Source: an uncultured Bacillaceae bacterium
GTDB lineage: Bacteria; Bacillota; Bacilli; Bacillales; Alkalibacillaceae
DNA length: 49,753 nt
Reading direction: 5' to 3'
NCBI GenBank assembly: GCA_937983065.1
Contig: CALKAL010000023.1
Span: forward strand, 1-49,753
In this document: positions 42,890 to 49,753 of the stretch, one piece after another
How the letters are laid out: every line of letters starts with the position of its first letter
How positions within the stretch are numbered: the stretch's first letter is position 1
Program-made: the position numbers and the translations under genes
Notes under the pieces: model-generated
The model's input: the letters and a program-made list of their open reading frames with translations, nothing else
What the model was told of the DNA's origin: nothing
Database searches by the model: none

Positions 42890-45800
42890 CTAATTAACTG
42901 AGAAAGTCGTTTGACTATAGCCTTCTTTCGTTTTTTCAACTTCAAGAATAGCAGGAATAGTTGATTTTAACTCTTGTACGTGCGATATAACTCCAATCAT
43001 CCGCCCTGACTTTTGTAATTCAATTAATGTATCAATCGCTTTATTCAATGCTTCATCATCTAAGGAACCAAATCCTTCATCGATAAACATCGTATCGATT
43101 GACACACCACCTTGATAGCTTTGAATCACATCAGACATTCCGAGGGCTAACGAAAGGGATGCGTTAAATTTTTCACCACCAGAAAGGGAAAGTACATCTC
43201 GATCTTGTCCAGTATAAGCATCATAAACGTCTAAGCCTAATCCACTTTGTTTACCGTAAGCTTCTTGTCGATCACTCCGCTTTAAATAAAACTGACCATT
43301 TGATAAATGTTTTAATCTTTCATTTGCCGCTTGAATAATTTGTTCTAAATATTCTATTTGTAAATAACGTTCTAACGATATTTTTAATCGGTTTTGTCCA
43401 CGTACGACATCATATAAATCGTTAACCATTTCTAATTTCTTTTCATCTTGTTCCACTTGTTTGCTAGATTCAATAATCTTTTCTTTTAAATTAGCTATAT
43501 CCTCTTTATATCTAGCCATTTCTTCAAATCGTTTAAATGCCTCATCGTATGCTTCCTGCATCTTTTCAACTTTTGCTTCATATTCTTCAATATTAACTCG
43601 ATGTTTATTTTTCAATTCCCCTTCAAGCTGTTCGGTTTTATCCTTTGTCGTAACAACTGCTTGTTTATATGAATCTAACTCATTTTTTAATTGAGCAATT
43701 TTCTCTTCCTCTAACTTCGCATTCATATAATCTTCTAAACTTGTGAACCCCGCCTTTTTTAATGCTTCCCGGAAATCCTCTTTTGCGTCGGTACATTTAG
43801 CTTCAGCTTCTTTTAATTGAGCCTTTGCATTGCTCACACTAATATTAATGGCTTGAAACTGCTCTTTCATTTTCTGAACATTTGATTGAGCTGTTTCCCA
43901 TGCTTCATCTAATTTTTTCTTTAATTGTTGTACCTCATTTAGTTGTTTTTGAAATTCATTTAATTCTCGTAAATGTTCAGGAATGTTTTTCACAATCGTT
44001 TCAAAGGTAGCTTGTTTGCTAGCGTATTCATTCGACTGATTGAAATATTGCTGTTGTAATGAATCTTTTTCTTGCTGCATCTCGGTTAATTGTTGTTCTA
44101 ATTTTTCAAAGGCTTCCTGTAACTCCGTTAATTTTGCTTCTTTAGCCTCCAATTGTTGAACGAAAATCTTCTGTTCAGTTCCCTTTTTAACGAGTTCATC
44201 AAACGTTTGATTAATATTATTTTCCATTATATGCGTGTCCTTCAGATCCGCTTTAAGCTCCTCTATTTGATTTTCCAACGCTTTAATAAAGGCGGCTTTA
44301 TCCTTATATTGCTGATCCTTTTCGTTTAGCTTTTCCTTTAATTGATCCAATTCATCCCGGGTCGGTATTTGCTCGTTGGTATGAGCTTTATGCGGGTGTT
44401 CTATGCTTCCACATACCGGGCATGCTTCACCGTCATGTAAATGATTGGCTAATATGCTTGCTTGTCCTCTTAACCACGCTTCTTCTTTATTATCATATAT
44501 GTTTTTTAATTGATCATATTCTTTTTTAACCGTTTGTAACTCTTCTAGCGATTGTTTTTTATCCGACAATTTATCTTTATAAAGCTTAACGGTTTTTGCT
44601 TGCTCCCTCATTAATGTAAGCTTTTCTTTTTCATCGTTAATATGTTTAACCGCATCGTTTAACGAAAGGATTTCTTTTCTTAATTCAGCTCTCTTAGTTT
44701 GCTTTTCTTTTATTTCATTTTCTCCTCGTTCAAGTGACTCTTTCATTGTTTCAACTGTCTTATTTAATCTCAAAAGCTCATTTTCTAATCCTTTAAGCTG
44801 CTGTACTTGTGGTAATAATTCTTCCAGCTGATTCACTTGGCGAGTTAGATTTTCTCTTTTTTCTTTATTTTTCTCTTCTTCATCAAACGTTTTTTCTGCT
44901 AATTCATATTGCTCCGTTACCTTCAATAGTTCATCATTAAGATTTTTAAGCGCCTGTTTTTTCTTAGTAACATCTTGCTCCCATTCGTTCATATGTTTTT
45001 CGTAAACAGTAATGTGGATCGCTTGTTCAGCTCTCTTAATTTGCCCTTCTAAACTTTCCATTACTGGTTTTTGTTCGTTTAGGCGTTCTGTTTCCTTGAA
45101 TAATTGATCTAACGTCTTAAATTTATCATTAATGACTTTAGCTTCATGCAGTTCATCATTTGCTTGCTTTACCTTTTCATAAGCTTTATTTTTAATTTCT
45201 TCAAATTTAACCGATTCATTTTTATAAAAATCTTCTTCTTTTTCTAATGCACTAATTAGTTGAATTGTATTGAAATGATCCCTTGTTAAAACGTTCGACA
45301 ACTCCGAGTCTTCGCGCTGAGTAACTTTCGTTTTAACATCCTCAATAAAACGATTTCTTATCTCAACGGCTGATTGAAAATGACTTTCTGCTTCCTTTTT
45401 TCTTTCCCGTAACTGATCACTCATTTGTTGATACGGATAAGTATTAAAAATTCGTCTTAATATTTCTTCTTTATTTTCTGTTTCTGATGTTAGTAGTTTA
45501 CGAAATTCACCTTGAGGAAGCATGACAATTTGACGGAATTGATCCTTCGTCAATCCGATTAACTGCTCTATTTTTTCATTAATTTCAGTTTTCATTTGCC
45601 GATCAACATACGGTATTTCACGGCCATTTTCGATCTTATTAAATTCATATTTTTCCCCTGTTGCCGACTTATTTCCTTCCTTAATATGGGGGAGTTGGCG
45701 AAGGACCCGGTATCTATTACCTTTTAAATCAAAAATTAGCTCGACGCTCGTATGTAATTCATTATTCGCAAAATGACTTCGCAGTAATTTCTCGTCTTTC

Positions 45801-45982
45801 CGGTCTTCTCCACTTGCTGAACCATATAATGCAAAGCAGATTGCATCAAAAATCGTCGTTTTCCCAGAACCTGTTTTTCCTGAAATAACAAAGAGTTGAT
45901 GATGTTCTAATTCAGTAAAATCGACTATTTCTTCATTACGATATGGACCAAAAGCAGTCATTGTTAATTTAATCGGTTTCAT
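42890..45982 (-). CDS. sbcC: Nuclease SbcCD ATPase subunit SbcC
   Basis: A 1030-residue SMC-like ATPase that with SbcD opens hairpins and trims DNA ends. Walker A GKTGSGKTT is near residues 35-43. Two long coiled-coil arms (about 190-500 and 550-850) flank the zinc hook CPVC (about 518-521). The signature LSGGEKF and Walker B TMFIDEGFGSLD are at the C-terminus. Located downstream of sbcD in the same operon, 31 bases apart. Confidence 0.97.
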   Translation of the reverse strand: MKPIKLTMTAFGPYRNEEIVDFTELEHHQLFVISGKTGSGKTTIFDAICFALYGSASGEDRKDEKLLRSHFANNELHTSVELIFDLKGNRYRVLRQLPHIKEGNKSATGEKYEFNKIENGREIPYVDRQMKTEINEKIEQLIGLTKDQFRQIVMLPQGEFRKLLTSETENKEEILRRIFNTYPYQQMSDQLRERKKEAESHFQSAVEIRNRFIEDVKTKVTQREDSELSNVLTRDHFNTIQLISALEKEEDFYKNESVKFEEIKNKAYEKVKQANDELHEAKVINDKFKTLDQLFKETERLNEQKPVMESLEGQIKRAEQAIHITVYEKHMNEWEQDVTKKKQALKNLNDELLKVTEQYELAEKTFDEEEKNKEKRENLTRQVNQLEELLPQVQQLKGLENELLRLNKTVETMKESLERGENEIKEKQTKRAELRKEILSLNDAVKHINDEKEKLTLMREQAKTVKLYKDKLSDKKQSLEELQTVKKEYDQLKNIYDNKEEAWLRGQASILANHLHDGEACPVCGSIEHPHKAHTNEQIPTRDELDQLKEKLNEKDQQYKDKAAFIKALENQIEELKADLKDTHIMENNINQTFDELVKKGTEQKIFVQQLEAKEAKLTELQEAFEKLEQQLTEMQQEKDSLQQQYFNQSNEYASKQATFETIVKNIPEHLRELNEFQKQLNEVQQLKKKLDEAWETAQSNVQKMKEQFQAINISVSNAKAQLKEAEAKCTDAKEDFREALKKAGFTSLEDYMNAKLEEEKIAQLKNELDSYKQAVVTTKDKTEQLEGELKNKHRVNIEEYEAKVEKMQEAYDEAFKRFEEMARYKEDIANLKEKIIESSKQVEQDEKKLEMVNDLYDVVRGQNRLKISLERYLQIEYLEQIIQAANERLKHLSNGQFYLKRSDRQEAYGKQSGLGLDVYDAYTGQDRDVLSLSGGEKFNASLSLALGMSDVIQSYQGGVSIDTMFIDEGFGSLDDEALNKAIDTLIELQKSGRMIGVISHVQELKSTIPAILEVEKTKEGYSQTTFSVN

Positions 45983-46013
45983 ATAACTACTCCTTTATAT
46001 TGAATAGACGCCA

Positions 46014-47186
46014 TTATTTCGGTGATTTTATAGCTTCCCGATTTTCATTTAGAACATCATTGAAGATGTCAGTAAATAGTTTTTCAGTCTCTGCTGATAC
46101 GTCGTCACCTTTCACTTCCTTGTAAAAAGCTTTAAACAATTCGAGGTGATCCATTTTATGTCGCTCAACTCTAGTCGTCTCTTCATTTTCTGATTGTAGA
46201 AAGGGTGTTGTATTTCTTTCTACATGCATACAATTCGGATAAACTGAGCGAATTTTTTCCATCGGGTAAAGGACAGGCGTTTCATCTAAGAGCCGAACGA
46301 ATACATAATCGTCGTTTTTTTGATACGTTAACAATTCATCCATTTTTGCCTCTACCGTGTATAAGTCACGCTTCGGTTTAAAATGTCGCTTTTCAACGGT
46401 TACTTGTCCGTCCTGATCTAAATCAACAATTAAAAATCCTTTTTGATGGTGTTCTTCTGAGATTGAATATTTTAACGGAGAGCCCGCATATTGAATCGTT
46501 TCATTTTCAACATAATGGGCCTGGTGCAAATGACCTAACGCAGTATAATGAAATGGTTTAAAATAGCTTGCGTTAACATGCTCTTGACCCCCGATTGATA
46601 AAACACGTTCTGATTCACTCGTGTTCTCCTTCGCCTCCCCTTTAGGTGTCACGAAGGCATGGCCGACGAAAACATGTCTACTAGATTGATCCATATTTTT
46701 CTCTATTTCTGAAATAATCCTTTTAAACGCATCGTCATGACTTGCAATCGTATCATCCTCAAAAACGTGACGGACGACACTCGGATCAACGTAAGGAATG
46801 AGATGAAAATAAACCTCACCATACTGATCGTTTAAGACGACAGGCTCTAATTCTTTCGATAATTGGCCAACAAGATGTAAACCATTATCCCGCATAATTT
46901 TACTGCCAAAATCTAATCGGCTTGGACTATCATGATTTCCGACAATGGCCAATACGGGAGTTTTTAAATCAAGTATTATTTTATTAATAACATCATTTAA
47001 TAGATTAACCGCTTCTGTCGGAGGAACTGCCCGGTCATACAAATCCCCAGCAATAATAACCGCATCAGGCTTTTCCTCTTCAATCGCCTGAATAAACTGA
47101 TTAAGGACATCCCTTTGATCTTCCGTCATATAAACGCCTTGAACGATCTTCCCTAAATGCCAATCCGCCGTATGGAATAGTTTCAA
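46014..47186 (-). CDS. sbcD: Nuclease SbcCD subunit SbcD
   Basis: A 390-residue Mn-dependent phosphoesterase/exonuclease of the Mre11 type. Metal motifs FHTADWHLGK (4-13), IIAGDLYD, IVGNHDSPSR and later VGHAF and LGHLHQ are all present. AGGAG lies 7 bases before a TTG at 47186, so TTG is the likely start; the upstream GTG overlaps the ribosome site. The promoter carries a LexA-like box, so SOS induction is expected. Confidence 0.96.
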   Translation of the reverse strand: MKLFHTADWHLGKIVQGVYMTEDQRDVLNQFIQAIEEEKPDAVIIAGDLYDRAVPPTEAVNLLNDVINKIILDLKTPVLAIVGNHDSPSRLDFGSKIMRDNGLHLVGQLSKELEPVVLNDQYGEVYFHLIPYVDPSVVRHVFEDDTIASHDDAFKRIISEIEKNMDQSSRHVFVGHAFVTPKGEAKENTSESERVLSIGGQEHVNASYFKPFHYTALGHLHQAHYVENETIQYAGSPLKYSISEEHHQKGFLIVDLDQDGQVTVEKRHFKPKRDLYTVEAKMDELLTYQKNDDYVFVRLLDETPVLYPMEKIRSVYPNCMHVERNTTPFLQSENEETTRVERHKMDHLELFKAFYKEVKGDDVSAETEKLFTDIFNDVLNENREAIKSPK

Positions 47187-47364
47187 ATGAATCACTCCTA
47201 TTAAAATTACAACTTGATCTCTTTATGTCATTATCCTTGAAGTTTTCATCATCGGCAATGGAATAATAGTGAATACAATTTTTTAACAAGATTAATAGAT
47301 TAAGAAAGGGGGTAAGTTTTGTAGAAAATGTAGAATTAAAAAGTAGAGTTTTATAGTTGATTAT

Positions 47365-47393
47365 ATTATAGAACGAGCGTTCCTCTTTTTCAA
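47365..47393 (-). promoter_or_regulatory. sbcDC promoter with LexA (DinR) box
   Basis: On the minus strand TTGAAA (47393-47388), 17 bases and TATAAT (47370-47365). The spacer contains GAACGCTCGTTC (47382-47371), matching the GAAC-N4-GTTC core of the Bacillus LexA/Cheo box and directly abutting the -10. The leader from here to sbcD is about 170 bases. Confidence 0.8.
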
Positions 47394-47412
47394 GTCCTTT
47401 TTCAAAAAAATT

Positions 47413-47453
47413 TACAAAAATAAAACCTGCTAAAATTCTTAATCTAGCAGGTT
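47413..47453 (-). terminator. Terminator after the SIMPL gene
   Basis: On the minus strand AACCTGCTA pairs with TAGCAGGTT across a 12-base loop, followed by a T-rich tail. Confidence 0.85.
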
Positions 47454-47461
47454 GTCTCATA

Positions 47462-48130
47462 TTAATATTTAAATTTAGCAATCACTTGGGCTCGAATTTC
47501 AAGTTGCCCGCTTTCAATCGGTGTAGCCCCAAAGGAGTCTAATTGGACAGCTGTTTGAAATAGCCTCGGAGGATAGTCTACCTTTTCCTCAATTGAAATG
47601 GGTATTGTAATGACTGTCAAATTCATCGTTTTAGCTAAAGACCGTGCTTTCTGGGCGGCATCTTCTAAAGCACGATTTAAAGCGATTCGTTCATACTCAC
47701 CCTCATCTTGTAAAATAAACTGAACATCGATGACCCGATTTGCTCCGCTATGAACAGCCGCGTCAATCAGTTCTCCAATTTGATTGATCTTATCTGTTTG
47801 AACATCGATCATATGATTAACTTCATAGCTGCGAAATTGTTCGATGCCATTCGTGTAATCGTATAATGGACGAATCGTATATTCACTCGTTTGAATATGT
47901 TCTCGTGGCACTCTAAATTCGAGGATTGTCTCAATAACATCATTCATCGTATTTGCATTCGTCTGTTGGCTTACCTTTAAGCTTAAGTCCGCGGTAACAA
48001 CCCCAAGCCGTATTCTCGCCCAATTCGGTTCAACTAAAACGACGCCATCACCTATTAAAGTCATCTGTCTATTTTGAGTTGACGCTTGATGTCCTTGGTT
48101 TTGCCAATTCCAATGGTAAGATTCATTCAT
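47462..48130 (-). CDS. SIMPL-domain (DUF541) protein
   Basis: A 222-residue protein with one SIMPL domain: MTLIGDGVVLVEPNWARIRLGV at the start of the fold, LNRALEDAAQKARSLAKTMN in the middle, and a C-terminal IRAQVIAKFKY strand. The Gln/Asn-rich first 20 residues are not a signal peptide, unlike many exported family members. Function unknown; some members relate to oxidative stress or chaperone-like assembly. It ends in its own terminator just before the sbcDC promoter. Confidence 0.85.
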   Translation of the reverse strand: MNESYHWNWQNQGHQASTQNRQMTLIGDGVVLVEPNWARIRLGVVTADLSLKVSQQTNANTMNDVIETILEFRVPREHIQTSEYTIRPLYDYTNGIEQFRSYEVNHMIDVQTDKINQIGELIDAAVHSGANRVIDVQFILQDEGEYERIALNRALEDAAQKARSLAKTMNLTVITIPISIEEKVDYPPRLFQTAVQLDSFGATPIESGQLEIRAQVIAKFKY

Positions 48131-48183
48131 CTCAATTACGACCTTTCATAAAAAAGTTCTCATTTCTATTTCATGAATCAGTC

Positions 48184-48210
48184 GATTGAAATATACCTGG
48201 ACTTTCAATC
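48184..48210. promoter_or_regulatory. Perfect inverted repeat upstream of the amidase gene
   Basis: GATTGAAA and TTTCAATC, 8-bp arms with an 11-base spacer, lie between the divergent SIMPL and amidase genes. It could be an operator; no regulator is identified. Confidence 0.4.
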
Positions 48211-48330
48211 TACCTAATATAGTAGGTTCGTTTACTTTGAATAATAACAGGGTATTTACCGAATATTAATAACATATTATTAAATATAAGAGGAATTTTA
48301 AAAGATTTAATTAAGAAAGGGTGGATTAAC

Positions 48331-49623
48331 ATGCAAGCAAAAAGAACGGTTTACATCAATGAATTTACAGATGGCATCTTAGATCCGAATGAAGAAATGA
48401 ACTATGTCGTCAAAGATGGCGGGCATATCGTTGCAAATACAACACCTGGTTGTTGGGGGCCGATGATTACGCCTAAGCTAAAGGGGGGTCATGAAGTAAC
48501 AAAGCCTGTTTATGTTGAAGGGGCAGAAGTGGGAGATGCGATAGCGATTTATATTAACTCTATTCAAGTAACATCAATAGCTACTGCCTCAGGAAATGAT
48601 GAACCCGTTGAAGGACGGTTTATCGGTGACCCTTTTGTTGCGGGGATTTGTCCGAATTGTAATACGGTTAACCCTGATACAGAAATTAAAGGGATTGGTC
48701 AAAAAGCTGTTCGTTGTAAAGTTTGTGGAGAAGATATTACACCCTTTGTATTTACAAACGCCTATACGATGACCTTCAATGAAAAAGGAACGCTCGGATT
48801 AACTTTGAACAAAGAAGGCGCAGAAGAAATTGCCGAACGTGCTAACGATTTTATGTGTACACCTGAAAATTCTATTCAAAACCCGATTGTTGCTTTTGCA
48901 CCCCATGATTTAATTGGCGTTATGGCAAGAACTCGGCCTTTTTTAGGGCAATTAGGAACGACACCATCTCGTCCATTTCCAGATTCCCATAATGCGGGGG
49001 ACTTTGGACAAGCTTTAATCGACGCTCCCCATGATTACGGAATGACGGCTGAAGAATTAGAGGAGCGAACCGATGGACATATGGATATTAACCGAGTAAG
49101 AGCTGGAGCAATTATTATTTGTCCCGTTAAAGTTCCTGGCGGTGGAGTTTATCTCGGTGATATGCATGCGATGCAAGGAGACGGGGAAATTGCTGGTCAT
49201 ACGACGGATGTTGCTGGAATTGTTGATTTAAAAGTAAAAGTATTAAAGGACATGAATATAGACGGGCCAATTATTATACCGAACGTTGAAGATTTACCGT
49301 ATTTGGCAAAACCGTTTAAAGAAGAGGAAATAAAAGAGGCACGGAAATTAGCCCAACAGTGGAATTTAAAAGAAGTTGAAGAATCTCTCCCACTCCAATT
49401 TGTCGGAACGGGAGCTAATTTGAATGATGCGACAACAAACGGAATGGAGCGGGCTGCAAAACTTCTAAACATTTCAGTCCCAGAAGTAATGAACCGCTCA
49501 ACCATTAATGGGAGTATAGAAATTGGTCGACATCCAGGGGTTGCAACCGTTACCTTTTTAGTTCCAAAAAGATTGTTAGATCAAGTTGGACTTTTAGAAC
49601 TGACGGAATATCAATACGAATGA
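48331..49623 (+). CDS. Acetamidase/formamidase family protein
   Basis: A 430-residue amidohydrolase of the FmdA/AmdA family, which frees ammonia from short amides. Family motifs include CWGPMITPKLKGGHE, ILDP near the start, NPIVAFAPHDLIGVMA and the GGGVYLGDMHAMQGDGE block (about residues 270-287). A four-Cys insertion (Cys107, 110, 129, 132; CPNC and CKVC) looks like a small zinc ribbon and is unusual for the family's core. AAAGGGTGG precedes the ATG. No transporter or regulator neighbour is visible before the window ends. Confidence 0.88.
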   Translation: MQAKRTVYINEFTDGILDPNEEMNYVVKDGGHIVANTTPGCWGPMITPKLKGGHEVTKPVYVEGAEVGDAIAIYINSIQVTSIATASGNDEPVEGRFIGDPFVAGICPNCNTVNPDTEIKGIGQKAVRCKVCGEDITPFVFTNAYTMTFNEKGTLGLTLNKEGAEEIAERANDFMCTPENSIQNPIVAFAPHDLIGVMARTRPFLGQLGTTPSRPFPDSHNAGDFGQALIDAPHDYGMTAEELEERTDGHMDINRVRAGAIIICPVKVPGGGVYLGDMHAMQGDGEIAGHTTDVAGIVDLKVKVLKDMNIDGPIIIPNVEDLPYLAKPFKEEEIKEARKLAQQWNLKEVEESLPLQFVGTGANLNDATTNGMERAAKLLNISVPEVMNRSTINGSIEIGRHPGVATVTFLVPKRLLDQVGLLELTEYQYE

Positions 49624-49700
49624 GAACAACTATGTTTTTAGGCTAGGGGTTGGGACAAAAATAATGGGATGAGCTGAAAAAAACGAACAATAAATCAACT

Positions 49701-49753
49701 AGCTCTGGAAATATACGTAGACTCCTGCGGGAAGGAGAGCCTAGGTGAGACCC
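49701..49753. repeat. Start of a Bacillaceae-type dispersed intergenic repeat
   Basis: The stretch with GACTCCTGCGGGA and GCCTAGGTGAGACCC resembles a GC-rich repeat I know from many Bacillaceae genomes, where the two parts pair (TCCTGCGGG with CCCGCAGGA). The right half lies beyond the window edge. Confidence 0.6.

Noticed and set aside
47101..47481. A 126-codon minus-strand frame over the sbcD start and promoter
   Set aside because: It runs through the sbcDC promoter, the LexA box and the SIMPL terminator and overlaps the SbcD metal motif in another frame; not a gene.
1..49753. tRNA or rRNA genes, prophage or insertion sequence
   Set aside because: No cloverleaf with CCA-type end, rRNA-like conserved blocks, integrase, transposase or paired terminal repeats were seen in the window.

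Overview
The window looks like a chromosomal segment of a low-GC, Gram-positive, spore-forming-type bacterium of the Bacillaceae. Ribosome binding sites are strong (AAGGAGG-type) with frequent TTG and GTG starts. Promoters are sigma-A-like. Regulation is by T-box leaders, a TPP riboswitch and Fur, CsoR and LexA-type operators, and many genes match Bacillus subtilis families (CsoR/CopZ/CopA, YkoF, YclNOPQ, LnrJKLMN, HtpX, SbcDC). Species cannot be fixed from the sequence alone. I see no prophage, transposase, CRISPR array, rRNA or tRNA.

Layout. 1-3.1 kb: copper homeostasis on the minus strand (copZ, then csoR-copA; copA runs off the left edge). 3.2-8.2 kb: a ring-cleaving dioxygenase behind a possible MhqR box, small proteins, a Nudix and an HD hydrolase, a TPP-riboswitch-controlled solitary ykoF, and a class D sortase. 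8.3-9.4 kb: a membrane diguanylate cyclase. 9.4-16.6 kb: a complete tryptophan operon, trpEGDCFBA, behind two tandem T-boxes that both carry a UGG (Trp) specifier. 16.7-21 kb: a TSUP-family permease, DinB-like and epimerase genes, two tiny membrane proteins, a type I toxin-antitoxin locus and an Ntn-hydrolase. 21.2-24.9 kb: a Fur-box-controlled petrobactin-type iron importer (yclNOPQ). 25-28.2 kb: a NERD-domain gene whose 3' end lies in a 20-bp tandem repeat, then an ECF sigma/anti-sigma pair with a probable self-recognised promoter. 28.4-34.2 kb: a lipoprotein hydrolase, an EcsAB-like ABC transporter with a P-loop kinase, a DPBB/DUF3889 protein and HtpX. 34.3-39.6 kb: a linearmycin-resistance-like five-gene locus (sensor kinase, regulator, ATPase, two permeases). 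39.7-49.7 kb: a large permease of unknown substrate, an orphan sigma factor, a 3-hydroxyisobutyrate-dehydrogenase-family reductase, sbcDC under a LexA-like box, a SIMPL protein and an acetamidase/formamidase. The right edge enters a Bacillaceae-type dispersed repeat.

Most unusual. The TrpG encoded in the trp operon has lost both its nucleophilic Cys (Gly80) and its catalytic His (Asn170), while its frame and operon position are intact. TrpE beside it has an altered RND motif. The second T-box has UGGU, where tRNA-Trp with a G discriminator would call for UGGC. Other points worth checking are the complete type I toxin-antitoxin architecture at 19.58-19.95 kb, the 20-bp tandem repeat that encodes the tail of a NERD protein, and the terminator-like hairpin between a palindromic operator and the lnrL-like gene.
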